Positions 18,401-26,913 are shown, counted from the first letter of the stretch. The stretch: 64,000 bases of DNA from Bacteroidota bacterium (GCA_025354385.1 JANXMZ010000009.1:36374-100373), one strand, 5' to 3'. Translations and numbers: made by a program. Notes: generated by a model from the letters alone, not told the origin.

Positions 18401-19108
18401 ACTAATTATAACAAAGCTTCAATGAGTACCATCATTCATCAGTATAAAAAGGAGGGTACATACCTAGTAAAACTAAATCCCGGTTATTTGAGTCCACCTA
18501 TTAATAATGAATGCCGAGACAGTGCGCAAAAAAAAATACTTGTACTTGGGGTTAAAGCCGATTTTAATACGGATCCTGCATTAGTGCCACCTTTGTTTCA
18601 ATTTTACAATAAATCTTCTCCCATTGGTGCTAATTTGAAATGGGAATTTGGTCAACCATTCACAGGTTCAAATAATACTTCCTCTGATGAAAATCCTCAG
18701 CACAATTTTGGCAAGGATACGGGGCATTACAACGTTTGTTTAATTGCTAGTTTGCCTTATGGCTGCAGTGATACAGTTTGTAAATCTATTTTTAATAATC
18801 ACTTATCCGATTTTCAGCTTTTTAATGTTTTTACGCCTGGTACATTGGATGGAAAGAATGATTACTACGATGTACTTATAGAAGGTGAAAGTTTGTACGA
18901 TTTACAGATTTATGATCGTTGGGGTGTATTAGTATTTAAAGGTAATAGCGATGGTGATGCTACGAATCAAAATAATTGGAATGGCAAAGTCATGAATACT
19001 GGAGCTGAGTGTCCATCTGGTACTTACTATTATCTTTTTAAATACAGCCTGCAAATTAAACCGCAGGAGGTTAAGTTGTATTCTGGTGTCATTACTTTGA
19101 TTCGATAA
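15473..19108 (+). CDS. Large PKD-repeat surface protein with type B T9SS sorting domain
   Basis: A 1211-aa secreted protein. A signal peptide (ILFIIFILLGIHRSFA) is followed by multiple PKD/Ig-like modules recognisable from WYFGDGGTSTNFSPTHIY (near 45), LLVWGDGTF (near 140), YAWQFGNGVYSSF (near 785), YIWEFGDPN (near 865), WQMDDGTNYN (near 970) and LKWEFGQPF (near 1055). The last 90 residues (FNVFTPGTLDGKNDYYDV, IYDRWGVLVFKG, WNGK, CPSGTYYYLFKY, SGVITLIR) are a gliding-motility-associated, type B C-terminal domain (TIGR04131-like) used by type IX secretion. It is rich in paired cysteines. Probably an adhesin; the ligand is unknown. Confidence 0.88.
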   Translation: MVKKILFIIFILLGIHRSFAHGKISVPVVECLGNVTNYVYTPPAGLTLASCKWYFGDGGTSTNFSPTHIYASKGFYTVIIDAVFTNSTSITDSLKMEVVNLPKAFFYRLPKTDTCFSKNKICYKDTSIPAIATQKITKRLLVWGDGTFNTSSTPLKGDVLCHVYAVPAKYTLKLEVTDIYGCKNSVITTTEILDDIVAGIYMDTSFIDCDNRQICVKNISQGVKRNPAAYKWLIDTLAIDTNAYFNSKKCIGYNKTRTGIVMLALTAPSGCKDTARVNFGIQLDPLPTFIDLSDTVFCSSDGSSSAEVNRVDWDLLRWSIDNSQLPGRTHQPQIIISEIGPGKHVLSAAITRGNCRKVLSRNFEVLGPLVNPLIFDNNQCFSNRQVFMVDTTKYAKAKNIIIKWTIEDPNGDNCTSNRANGQNLYKNCNYSVDWYTKHKYTSAKDSLKIGLRLTDTITGCTDSSTEYLRLRDCPPILKLDSVKLCRNDVFLDVLPKAPKKVSFNGGKNWVKFPVVMDSTFAGYYDLGMIFETLQSPWIENYGKDSIKIHKDSIFYYDTVYRKKFLHVYLPKIDTFSLKVYHCKPIRATVYLKNKKFAKGERLTVNFSDGIPFDITTYSDTLIDSVTHLFNSGAVSAQLCRIKLYSKNGCEYKVTFDVTEGDVISRLSQKADCITNSTCLTPFIYSLNKKVFWNGNNMNSKIQWYFQDTTITDFKACRTFKNGGYHKYEIQLNSLGCKDTLRDSIFIQDVKANVSYLSRKVYCSELKQFFDSSTFFKKPGDSIKRYAWQFGNGVYSSFVKNPLQVLNTSLDKIHVFHAVETISGCTDTIEYDIQIVGPKPYFTILDTIGCGSLQAVFKNLSKNCKSYIWEFGDPNLSNYRTDSAKNVSFDYTQPGRYFIHLTGLDTVYNDISGNTYYCKTTFPDKVFQTDTNRSVMVLPYVKANIAGPDTICLGSNLILKSLSDSGYQYDYWQMDDGTNYNKASMSTIIHQYKKEGTYLVKLNPGYLSPPINNECRDSAQKKILVLGVKADFNTDPALVPPLFQFYNKSSPIGANLKWEFGQPFTGSNNTSSDENPQHNFGKDTGHYNVCLIASLPYGCSDTVCKSIFNNHLSDFQLFNVFTPGTLDGKNDYYDVLIEGESLYDLQIYDRWGVLVFKGNSDGDATNQNNWNGKVMNTGAECPSGTYYYLFKYSLQIKPQEVKLYSGVITLIR

Positions 19109-19240
19109 TGACGATTCTATTAAAAAAATAAACTGGAATAAATTGCAATAGGATATTCTTGTATATTATCTCTGTAGGAATTCAATTTGTTAATGCCCTA
19201 TTTTCAGCTTAATTTCGCACAAAAATTTACAAAATATTAT

Positions 19241-19804
19241 ATGGCTACAGCATCAGATTTATCAGTTGGTCAATTCATTCGATACAATGGCGAATTGGTT
19301 CAAATAACAGAATATATACACCGTACACCAGGTAATTTGCGCGCCTTTTATCAAGGAAAAATGAAAAACGTAAAAACAGGAAAGTCGGCCGAAAATCGTT
19401 TCAATCCCGGGGAAAAGGTAGACGTGGTAAGAGTTGAAGTAAGAGAATTATCATATCTATACAAGGAAGGGTCAGATTTGGTATGTATGGATAATGAAAG
19501 CTTTGAACAGTATAATATTGCTGAATTATTTTTTGGTGATGCTGCCCCATTTATGATTGAAGGTATGACAGTTTTGGTTTCTTTTGAAGAAGGGGAGACC
19601 CCTATTGGAGCGCAGCCCCCAACGCACGTTGAATTAGAAGTAACTTATACTGAACCGGGTGAAAGAGGTAATACGGCCACCAATACTTTTAAACCTGCAA
19701 CGGTTTCTACTGGTGCTAGTTTAATGGTACCATTGTTTGTTGATACAAATGATAAAATTAAAATTGATTTACGTACAATTGAGTATGTAGAAAGAGTTAA
19801 ATAA
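19241..19804 (+). CDS. efp: Elongation factor P (Asn-tip variant)
   Basis: Rescues ribosomes stalled at polyproline. The start is set at the ATG at 19241 (MATASDLSVGQFIRYNG), giving 187 aa, the usual EF-P length; the frame extension to 19187 is not family-like and contains the likely promoter region (TAATTTCG near 19210). Three OB-type domains are visible. The domain I loop reads EYIHRTPGNLRAF where E. coli has EFVKPGKGQAF, so the tip residue that is normally a modified Lys (or Arg) is Asn, at about residue 34. It is followed at 19 nt by the agmatinase-like gene. Confidence 0.95.
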   Translation: MATASDLSVGQFIRYNGELVQITEYIHRTPGNLRAFYQGKMKNVKTGKSAENRFNPGEKVDVVRVEVRELSYLYKEGSDLVCMDNESFEQYNIAELFFGDAAPFMIEGMTVLVSFEEGETPIGAQPPTHVELEVTYTEPGERGNTATNTFKPATVSTGASLMVPLFVDTNDKIKIDLRTIEYVERVK

Positions 19805-19822
19805 TAAAGATTCATATACTAA

Positions 19823-20716
19823 ATGCAAGCATTTTCGGCAGAAGAAAATTTTTTAGGAATAACAGAGGAACATTTATGCCAATACGAAACTAGTAAGGTT
19901 GTTATTCAATCGGCCCCCTACGAAAAAACATCATCTTATCTAGAAGGCAGTAAATACGGCCCAAAAGCAATCATTGAGGCCAGCCATTTTGTTGAATTTT
20001 ATGACGAAGAAACCGACCAAGAAGCCTATAAAAAATTAGGTATTGCCACATTGCCAGAAATGGATTTTGGTGATTTGGCGGATGCCAATGCAGTTCAATT
20101 AATAGAAGATCATACCCATCAGCATTTGAGCAATGGAAAGTATGTTGTTTCTTTAGGTGCAGAGCACACGGTTTCCTTAGGTTTTGTGAAGGCATTCAAG
20201 AGACACTATGATACTTTCTCTGTTTTGCAAATCGATGCTCACAGTGATTTAAGACAATCCTATCACGATAATCCATATTCGCACGCAAGTGTTTTGGCAC
20301 GTATCCATGATTTAGGATTGCCAATTTGCCAAATAGGTATTCGGGCACAGTGTAAAGAAGAAGCTGAATTAATAAAGTCTTCACCACTCATTAATACATG
20401 GTATGCACACCAAATTCAAATGGATGACAAATGGATGGATGAATGCATTTCTAAATTAAATGATAAGGTATATCTAACCATTGATGCAGATGGTTTCGAT
20501 CCCTCTGTTATGCCCGCAGTAGGCACTGCGGAGCCGGGTGGGCTTTTATGGCATCAGGGTTTAAGGTTCTTGAAAAAAGTGGCTGAACAAAAACACATTA
20601 TTGGTTTTGATATTGTTGAATGTGCACCGAAAGAGGGTGAAATACTAACCCAATTTAATTTGGCTAAATTATTATATAAGATATTAGGATATTGTTGTAG
20701 TCAACAAAAAATATAA
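19823..20716 (+). CDS. Agmatinase / arginase-family ureohydrolase
   Basis: A 297-aa binuclear-manganese hydrolase of the ureohydrolase superfamily. Metal-binding motifs: LGAEHTVSLG near 112, IDAHSDLRQSYHDNPYSHA near 133-150, and TIDADGFDPSVMPAVGT near 220. The FDPS..PAVGTAEPGG pattern and length favour agmatinase (agmatine to putrescine and urea), but formimidoylglutamase or guanidine hydrolases share the fold. It is between efp and a cysteine desulfurase gene on the same strand with short gaps, so co-transcription is likely. Confidence 0.82.
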   Translation: MQAFSAEENFLGITEEHLCQYETSKVVIQSAPYEKTSSYLEGSKYGPKAIIEASHFVEFYDEETDQEAYKKLGIATLPEMDFGDLADANAVQLIEDHTHQHLSNGKYVVSLGAEHTVSLGFVKAFKRHYDTFSVLQIDAHSDLRQSYHDNPYSHASVLARIHDLGLPICQIGIRAQCKEEAELIKSSPLINTWYAHQIQMDDKWMDECISKLNDKVYLTIDADGFDPSVMPAVGTAEPGGLLWHQGLRFLKKVAEQKHIIGFDIVECAPKEGEILTQFNLAKLLYKILGYCCSQQKI

Positions 20717-20724
20717 ATACTATT

Positions 20725-21861
20725 TTGAAAATTTATTTTGATAATGCCGCCACCACGCCTCTGGACTCAGAAGTTTTTGAGGCTATGTTGCCAATTCTGA
20801 AAGATGATTTTGGAAATCCATCTTCTTCTCACAGTCATGGTAGAAAGGTAAAAGCGCAATTAGAGATTAGCAGGAAAAGCATTGCTTCTTTATTAAATGT
20901 TACACCGGGTGAAATTATTTTTACCTCTGGCGGAACTGAGGCAGATAATATGGCTTTGCGAAGCAGTGTTGAGTCACTGGGAGTTAAGCACATAATTACT
21001 TCCCCTTTAGAGCATCATGCGGTATTGCATACTGCAGAAGAATTATCCGAAAAGGGAAAGATTGAATTACATTTAGTAAGTCTTACTGAAAATGGACATA
21101 TTGATTTAAACAGCCTAGAAAATTTATTGAAATTACATTCCAATGTTTTGGTGAGTTTAATGCATGCCAATAATGAAATTGGCAATTTGTTAGACATCGA
21201 GAAAGTTAGTAACCTATGTAAGCAATACAATTCTTATTTTCACTGTGATACGGTTCAAACAATGGGGCATTATGTATTCGATTTTCAAAAACTTGGAATT
21301 GACTTTGCTGTAGGTGCTGCCCATAAATTCAATGGTCCGAAAGGGGTTGGTTTTTTGTATGTCAATAAACGATTGAAGATTCAGCCGCTTATAACAGGAG
21401 GGGCGCAAGAACGTGAATTAAGAGGAGGTACAGAAAATGTTTATGGAATTGTTGGAATGGCTAAGGCGCTTGAAATTTGTTACAGGGATTTAGAGAAAAA
21501 ACAAACTCATATCAAGGCTTTGAAAAAATACATAATTGAAAAAGTGAAGTCGGAATTACCCGAAATTTGTTTTAATGGAGATCCAGAAGGCAATAGTTTA
21601 TATACAGTGCTCAGTTTGGCTTTTCCACCAAGCGTAGCCAATGAAATGTTGCTTTTTAATTTTGATTTGCATGGTATTTCAGTTTCTGGCGGCAGTGCTT
21701 GTTCCAGCGGAAGTAATGCTGGTTCCCATGTCATAAGAGCTTTAAATAAGCATTTGGATTGTGCTCCAGTTCGATTTTCATTTGGAAAATACAATACAAT
21801 CGAAGAAGCCGATCAAGTGTTAGCTTTTGTAAAATCAATGTTTGTTAAAGCAGAAGCCTGA
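20725..21861 (+). CDS. Cysteine desulfurase (NifS/IscS type)
   Basis: PLP enzyme that takes sulfur from cysteine for Fe-S clusters, tRNA thiolation or cofactors. It starts with TTG 8 nt after the agmatinase-like gene (MKIYFDNAATTPLD is the family N-terminus). 378 aa. The PLP lysine is in GAAHKFNGPKG near 199 and the persulfide Cys in SGGSACSSGSNAG near 325, in the longer flexible loop typical of the group I (NifS/IscS) branch. No iscU is adjacent; hscA is about 20 kb away in the window. Confidence 0.93.
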   Translation: MKIYFDNAATTPLDSEVFEAMLPILKDDFGNPSSSHSHGRKVKAQLEISRKSIASLLNVTPGEIIFTSGGTEADNMALRSSVESLGVKHIITSPLEHHAVLHTAEELSEKGKIELHLVSLTENGHIDLNSLENLLKLHSNVLVSLMHANNEIGNLLDIEKVSNLCKQYNSYFHCDTVQTMGHYVFDFQKLGIDFAVGAAHKFNGPKGVGFLYVNKRLKIQPLITGGAQERELRGGTENVYGIVGMAKALEICYRDLEKKQTHIKALKKYIIEKVKSELPEICFNGDPEGNSLYTVLSLAFPPSVANEMLLFNFDLHGISVSGGSACSSGSNAGSHVIRALNKHLDCAPVRFSFGKYNTIEEADQVLAFVKSMFVKAEA

Positions 21862-21864
21862 ACC

Positions 21865-22569
21865 TTGTCCGCCAAAAAAATAAATATTGCAATAGATGGG
21901 TACTCAAGTTGTGGCAAAGGCACACTTGCCAAAGAATTAGCCAAAGAATTACATTACTTATTTATTGATTCAGGAGCCATGTACAGGGCTGTAACACTAG
22001 CAATATTGAGAAATGATATTGAAATAAATGATGTCGTTGCGATTGAAAATTTATTGCCAAAACTAGCCATTAGTTTTGAATATAATGCGACATTACACCA
22101 TTATCAAACGCTTCTTAACGGAGATAATATTGAAACTGAAATTAGGACTATGGAAGTTAGTAATTGGGTAAGTCCTGTTAGTAAAATTGAGGCAGTAAGA
22201 GATTTTTTAGTTAAACAACAAAAGGCCATTGGCACTAATAAGGGTGTTGTAATGGATGGAAGAGATATTGGTACTGTTGTTTTTCCAGATGCTGAATTGA
22301 AAATATTTATGACTGCCCGACCAGAAGTAAGGGCGCAACGTAGACTCACCGAATTAAGGCAGAAAGGTGATATTAACACCACATTTGAAGAGGTTCTGGA
22401 AAATTTAAGAAGCCGTGATTTGCAAGATTCAACACGTTTAAATAGTCCACTTAAGCAGGCCGAAGATGCAATTGTTATTGATAATACCAACATTAATAGG
22501 GAAGAGCAGAAATTACTTGCCTATAAATTGGCGTATGGTAAAATTAAGTCTTTGGGGTTGAATTCTTAA
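21865..22569 (+). CDS. cmk: Cytidylate kinase
   Basis: Phosphorylates CMP and dCMP. The 234-aa protein starts with TTG, 3 nt after the cysteine desulfurase stop codon. P-loop GYSSCGKGTLAKELA at residues 12-26, IDSGAMYRAVTLA near 37, VVMDGRDIGTVVFPDAELKIFMTA near 127-150, and the lid Arg-rich segment RAQRRLTELR. The family and length are unambiguous. It is the last gene of an apparent efp-agmatinase-desulfurase-cmk run. Confidence 0.95.
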   Translation: MSAKKINIAIDGYSSCGKGTLAKELAKELHYLFIDSGAMYRAVTLAILRNDIEINDVVAIENLLPKLAISFEYNATLHHYQTLLNGDNIETEIRTMEVSNWVSPVSKIEAVRDFLVKQQKAIGTNKGVVMDGRDIGTVVFPDAELKIFMTARPEVRAQRRLTELRQKGDINTTFEEVLENLRSRDLQDSTRLNSPLKQAEDAIVIDNTNINREEQKLLAYKLAYGKIKSLGLNS

Positions 22570-22701
22570 ATCGTTAATTGGATATCATTCGTCCTCTTAA
22601 TTGGATGCTTCATCCTAAAATTGCAAGGATCCTTTCATTATAGTTATCATGGTATGCAAATTGTGTTGAATTTAAAGTTCACTTTAAATCAATCAATAAT
22701 C

Positions 22702-23481
22702 ATGAAAAAAAATCTTCAAATTTTATTTTGCATGGGCATAGTGCTCATTGCAAGTTGCACTGTTATCAGACCTGGTGAAGTTGGTATCAAACAAAAGTTG
22801 GGTAAAATGAAAACGAAACCCTATACTTCGGGTTCAATCGTTTATAATCCATTTCTTTCAAAGGTAGTAACAATAAATGTTAGAACAGTTGAGATATATG
22901 AAACACTACCATTGCCAACCAGAGAAGGTCTAAGTGTTGATGCACAGATAACATTGCTTTACCATGTAAAGCCAGAGGCAGCTAAAGATGTATATACCAA
23001 TTTCGGAACCAATTATGAAAAGGTAATCGTTAACAGTAATTTTTTGGCAACTGCACGTGAGGTAAGTTCCAGATATTATGCTAAAGAACTATATGCAATT
23101 GAAAGAGAAAAAGTAGAAAAAGTTATTGCAGATGAATTAACACAACATATTGGTGCCAAAGGATTTGTGATTGATGCCGTTTTGTTGAAAGATATTATTT
23201 TGCCACCAGCTTTATCTCAAGCTATTTTAGATAAAGTAAATGCCGAACAGGCGTCGCTTCAAATGGAATTTCTAATTGCTAAACAAAAGAAAGAAGCGGA
23301 GCGTTTGATTATAGAAGCACAAGGTATTAAGATTGCACAAACCATCATAGATTCTTCATTGACGGCCAAAATGCTTCAATATAAAAATCTAGAAATAATG
23401 AAAGGCTTAATTACTTCACCCAATGCCAAAGTCATTATTACCGATGGCAAAACGCCCATCTTGAACTCGCTGTCAAATTAA
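22702..23481 (+). CDS. SPFH/prohibitin-family lipoprotein
   Basis: A 259-aa protein. The ATG at 22702 is preferred over the frame extension to 22621 because it begins a clean lipoprotein signal peptide (MKKNLQILFCMGIVLIASC, lipobox IASC). The rest is a band-7/SPFH domain (VIRPGEVGIKQKLGKMK at the start, LLYHVKPEAA, and a coiled-coil AEQASLQMEFLIAKQKKEAERLIIEAQGIK near 200). SPFH proteins scaffold membrane microdomains. Here the anchor is a lipid rather than a transmembrane helix, which would place the domain in the periplasm or on the outer membrane. Confidence 0.85.
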   Translation: MKKNLQILFCMGIVLIASCTVIRPGEVGIKQKLGKMKTKPYTSGSIVYNPFLSKVVTINVRTVEIYETLPLPTREGLSVDAQITLLYHVKPEAAKDVYTNFGTNYEKVIVNSNFLATAREVSSRYYAKELYAIEREKVEKVIADELTQHIGAKGFVIDAVLLKDIILPPALSQAILDKVNAEQASLQMEFLIAKQKKEAERLIIEAQGIKIAQTIIDSSLTAKMLQYKNLEIMKGLITSPNAKVIITDGKTPILNSLSN

Positions 23482-23521
23482 GCTTTCGCTATTAAACAGT
23501 TCAAAGGAATTTAAGAACACC

Positions 23522-24784
23522 TTAATGGCTCTCTTTTTTTATTGCTGATTGTTGGCTTTTTACCTGTTTGTCGAGTCGAAACATCATAAATGCAGCAACT
23601 ATCATGGAAATTAATACAACCAACCCTAAATAATCGTAATGCAGTAATGGGGCTGTTTCTGATTCAGGTTTAAATACAATTAAACCAGCCAGGCCAGCCG
23701 CAATTCCACCGGAAATTTGTTGAATTGATGAATTGATACTCATGAATGCGCCTCTGTCTTTTTGAGCAGGTAATGCGGTCATAAGTGCTGATGAAGAAAT
23801 CATTCTTGAATTAATACCAAGGAACATGATAACATTTATGAGGATCACTATCCAAAGTGCTGTTGGACCTAAATTGGTATAAATAGCTACCATAATACCG
23901 CTTAAAATAGTGCCAAATAGAAATATCTTAAATCGACCGTGACGATCACTCATTTTACCAATCAGGGGTCCAAATACGATGGAGAAGACACCCGTAACAC
24001 CATATAAAACAGGTAGTAAATCTTTGTGGATATCTAAGTTTCTGGTACCAAAGGCGGCACCTAACGGCATTAACATGTATCCGCCAGTTGCTAAAAATAC
24101 AGTTGCTAAGAATCCTTTTATATAATTTGAATTCGAAACAGTATTCCATAAATGATGAAACGGATTGACAGTTGATTTTATTTTTAAGTGTTCATTAACA
24201 GGTTTTAAATAAACAACAATTATAATACCAACCAAAACGGAGAAAATGGCTATCATCCAAAAAGGGGAGTGCCAACCAAATTTATTGGCTAATAATAGAC
24301 CAATTGGCAAGCCTAAAATTTGACTTGCAGCAAAGGCCATTTGCACATATCCCATCACTCTGCCGCGGTGCTCTACTTTAAATATATCAGATATAATAGC
24401 AAAGCTTATAGAACTTATAACACCGCCAAAAATACCTGTTACAATGCGCGCCATCATTAAGAATTGATAGGTAGGAGCTATGGCACAAAAAAAAGTACCA
24501 ACCACAAAACCAATATAGAAAAACATCATCAGGTTTTTACGGTCGAATTTATCGGCAAAGCCTGCTGCTAATATGCCGGAGATACCAGCACTAAAAGCAT
24601 AAGCAGAAACTACTAAACCGAATTGTGTGGTTGAAATTTTCATTTCTTCTAACAGAATTGCGCTTAATGGAGACAATACCATAAAGTCGAGCACAACTGT
24701 AAATTGAATAATGGCGATAATGGCTATCACGAATTTTTCGTAACTGCTAAATACAGATTTTTCTTTAAGAGAAGCGTTTTGCAT
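23522..24784 (-). CDS. MFS transporter (drug/H+ antiporter type)
   Basis: A 420-aa major facilitator with 12 predicted membrane segments. Motif A is seen in the TM2-TM3 loop (GFADKFDRKNLM, near 75), and a second copy of the pattern in the TM8-TM9 loop (GKMSDRHGRFKIFLFG). The DHA1-like organisation suggests export of small molecules. It starts 9 nt after the tetR-type gene that very probably controls it. The substrate cannot be told. Confidence 0.9.
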   Translation of the reverse strand: MQNASLKEKSVFSSYEKFVIAIIAIIQFTVVLDFMVLSPLSAILLEEMKISTTQFGLVVSAYAFSAGISGILAAGFADKFDRKNLMMFFYIGFVVGTFFCAIAPTYQFLMMARIVTGIFGGVISSISFAIISDIFKVEHRGRVMGYVQMAFAASQILGLPIGLLLANKFGWHSPFWMIAIFSVLVGIIIVVYLKPVNEHLKIKSTVNPFHHLWNTVSNSNYIKGFLATVFLATGGYMLMPLGAAFGTRNLDIHKDLLPVLYGVTGVFSIVFGPLIGKMSDRHGRFKIFLFGTILSGIMVAIYTNLGPTALWIVILINVIMFLGINSRMISSSALMTALPAQKDRGAFMSINSSIQQISGGIAAGLAGLIVFKPESETAPLLHYDYLGLVVLISMIVAAFMMFRLDKQVKSQQSAIKKESH

Positions 24785-24793
24785 ATTGTATTT

Positions 24794-25381
24794 TTATTGA
24801 ATGGATTTAATAACTTGGTTAAACATTGTTTTAAGTTTTGATGGGCTGATTTTAAAATGACGACCCATCATTGTTTTTTCTTGTAAATGAAATTTGACTA
24901 AGGAGTAGAAAGGACCGTAGGCCAATGACCAGAAAATTTCGGGTTCCATTTTTTTTAGTTCACCTCTTTTAATAGCATTCATTAAAAAATGTTTCATGTT
25001 TACTTTAAAGTCCATAATCAATTGAACATCCGAATGATTGATTAATGGGGAGTTTCTAAACTGTTCATAAAACTGATATTGATATGGAAACTCATTAATA
25101 AAACGAAGGCGATTCTCCCACTGCAACCACAGCCCTTCTTTAAAGGAAAGATTGGGACTGAATCCTTTGAGGGCTACTTCAGAAAAGTTGTTCTGAACTT
25201 CATTGTACAGATGGTTTAATAGGTCCTCGCGATTAATGAAATAGATATAAATGGTAGCTGGAGAAACGTTGGCTGCTTTGGCGAGTTTTTGCATGCTTAA
25301 GCCATCGAAACCCTCTTTTACAATCATCTCCATGGCCTTGTCGCGTATTAACCGCTCCTTATGTTCATCTTTGTTTCTCAT
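24794..25381 (-). CDS. TetR/AcrR-family transcriptional regulator
   Basis: A 195-aa repressor with an N-terminal helix-turn-helix (AMEMIVKEGFDGLSMQKLAKAANVSPATIYIYFINREDLL, roughly residues 15-54) and a variable ligand domain. The start is set at the ATG at 25381 (MRNKDEHKERL), because the 12 extra codons of the longer frame cover the -7 promoter box at 25393-25400. It forms an operon with the MFS pump gene. A perfect palindrome at 25400-25419, upstream of the box, is the likely operator, giving autorepression relieved by a pump substrate. Confidence 0.92.
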   Translation of the reverse strand: MRNKDEHKERLIRDKAMEMIVKEGFDGLSMQKLAKAANVSPATIYIYFINREDLLNHLYNEVQNNFSEVALKGFSPNLSFKEGLWLQWENRLRFINEFPYQYQFYEQFRNSPLINHSDVQLIMDFKVNMKHFLMNAIKRGELKKMEPEIFWSLAYGPFYSLVKFHLQEKTMMGRHFKISPSKLKTMFNQVIKSIQ

Positions 25382-25392
25382 AAAACAAGGTG

Positions 25393-25419
25393 CAAATATA
25401 AATGAATGTTCATTCATTT
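25393..25419 (-). promoter_or_regulatory. tetR-MFS promoter with palindromic operator
   Basis: The minus strand carries TATATTTG (25400..25393), 11 nt before the tetR start. Directly upstream, 25400-25419 is a perfect 9-2-9 palindrome (AAATGAATG TT CATTCATTT) occupying the spacer between -7 and -33. A repressor bound there would block RNA polymerase. Confidence 0.8.
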
Positions 25420-25519
25420 AAAAATTATTTACAAATACACTTAGAAATTTTAATTATGAACATTTGCAAATGAGGTAATGATGTGTGAGAATAGAAATAA
25501 ATTATCTCCTATCTTTTCT

Positions 25520-25527
25520 TATTTTTG
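25520..25527 (+). promoter_or_regulatory. -7 promoter box of the dihydroorotase gene (TATTTTTG)
   Basis: An exact TAnnTTTG match ending 8 nt before the ATG at 25536. A 12-bp palindrome (CATTTGCAAATG, 25461-25472) lies about 50 bp further upstream and could be a regulator site or chance. Confidence 0.55.
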
Positions 25528-25535
25528 CATAACCA

Positions 25536-26861
25536 ATGAAAACCTATTTAATCAAACAAGCCATCATCATCAATGAAGGTAAACACTGGGTGGGCGATGT
25601 CCTTATTAAAAATCAAAGAATAGAAAAGGTAGATTCCTCAATTGATTATCCTAATGCAATTGAAATAAATGCAGAAGGGCATTATTTGGTGCCAGGAGCA
25701 ATAGATGATCAGGTGCATTTTCGCGAACCAGGTTTAACACATAAAGGTGATTTATTTACAGAAAGCAGAGCGGCTGTGGCAGGAGGGGTTACCACTTATA
25801 TGGAGATGCCTAACACCAATCCCCAAGCTACAACACAAGCCTTATTAGCCGAAAAATATGCAAGAGCCGCTCAGGTTTCATTAGCAAATTATTCATTTTT
25901 TATGGGCACTACCAATGATAATTACGATGAGGTAATGCGCACCAATGCCAGCAATGTTTGTGGCGTTAAAATATTTATGGGCAGCAGCACTGGCAATATG
26001 TTAGTAGATAATCCAAGCACACTCGAGCATATTTTTGCCAATAGTCCCATGCTAATTGCTACACATTGCGAAGATGAAGCTACTGTAAAAAACAATTTAG
26101 AACATTACATTAATGAATATGGCAACCGCCTTTCGGCTATGCAACATGCCATGATAAGAAATGAAGAAGCTTGTTACAAAAGTAGTAGCATGGCGGTAGA
26201 GCTTGCAAAAAAACACGATACTCGCCTTCATGTTTTGCATATTAGTACTGAAAAGGAAACCTCATTATTTACAAATGGGATTCCGTTAGAAAAGAAAAAA
26301 ATTACGGCTGAAGCTTGTATTCATCATCTTTGGTTCAGCGATAAAGACTATGCAATAAAAGGCAATTTTATTAAATGGAATCCTGCTATAAAAAGTGAAG
26401 CAGATAGAGAAGGTATATGGAAAGCATTATTGGATGGCAGAATAGATGTGATAGCCACAGATCATGCACCGCATACAATTGAAGAGAAGGAGCAAGCCTA
26501 TGTGAAAGCGCCTTCAGGTGGACCATTGGTTCAACACAGTATTCAAGCAATGTTTAAGTTTTATGAACAAGGCCGAATAAGTTTGGAGCAAATTGTAACC
26601 AAGATGAGTCATAATCCAGCTATATTATTCAGAATAAAAGACCGCGGTTATATTCGCGAAGGCTATTATGCCGATTTGGTTTTAGTGAAAAAACAAAAAG
26701 AAACCGTAAGTAAAGAAAATATTTTATATAAATGCAAATGGAGTCCTTTTGAAGGCACCACGTTTGATTACTCCATTCATAAAACCTTTGTAAATGGTCA
26801 TTTGGCTTGGGACAATCGTCAATTAAACGATGCTGCTTTGGGACAACGCCTTTTATTCTAA
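25536..26861 (+). CDS. pyrC: Dihydroorotase (type I)
   Basis: Cyclises carbamoyl-aspartate to dihydroorotate in pyrimidine synthesis. A 441-aa amidohydrolase with the binuclear metal motif DDQVHFREPGLTHKGD near 60, MGSSTGNMLVD in the middle, HCEDEATV near 180, HVLHISTEKE near 235 and the catalytic TDHAPHTIEEK near 310. The HFREPG form and the length place it with the larger type I/PyrC-like group rather than the short E. coli PyrC. The paralogous hydantoinase/allantoinase is less likely because of the DHAPHT motif. Confidence 0.93.
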   Translation: MKTYLIKQAIIINEGKHWVGDVLIKNQRIEKVDSSIDYPNAIEINAEGHYLVPGAIDDQVHFREPGLTHKGDLFTESRAAVAGGVTTYMEMPNTNPQATTQALLAEKYARAAQVSLANYSFFMGTTNDNYDEVMRTNASNVCGVKIFMGSSTGNMLVDNPSTLEHIFANSPMLIATHCEDEATVKNNLEHYINEYGNRLSAMQHAMIRNEEACYKSSSMAVELAKKHDTRLHVLHISTEKETSLFTNGIPLEKKKITAEACIHHLWFSDKDYAIKGNFIKWNPAIKSEADREGIWKALLDGRIDVIATDHAPHTIEEKEQAYVKAPSGGPLVQHSIQAMFKFYEQGRISLEQIVTKMSHNPAILFRIKDRGYIREGYYADLVLVKKQKETVSKENILYKCKWSPFEGTTFDYSIHKTFVNGHLAWDNRQLNDAALGQRLLF

Positions 26862-26883
26862 TGGTTAATATTTATTAAAAAAC

Positions 26884-26913
26884 TTTGGTGGCGGCTATTT
26901 GGTATTACTTTTG
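26884..26913 (+). promoter_or_regulatory. Promoter of the putative porin gene (TTTG-N18-TACTTTTG)
   Basis: TTTG at 26884-26887 and TACTTTTG at 26906-26913 are separated by 18 nt, a full Bacteroidota consensus. The box ends 18 nt before the ATG at 26932. Confidence 0.75.

Noticed and set aside
19187..19240. Extension of efp upstream to 19187
   Set aside because: EF-P proteins start directly with the MATxxDxxxG segment; the extra residues are AT-rich leader and would overlap the likely promoter.
22621..22701. Extension of the SPFH gene to 22621
   Set aside because: It destroys the lipoprotein signal peptide, which is intact from 22702.
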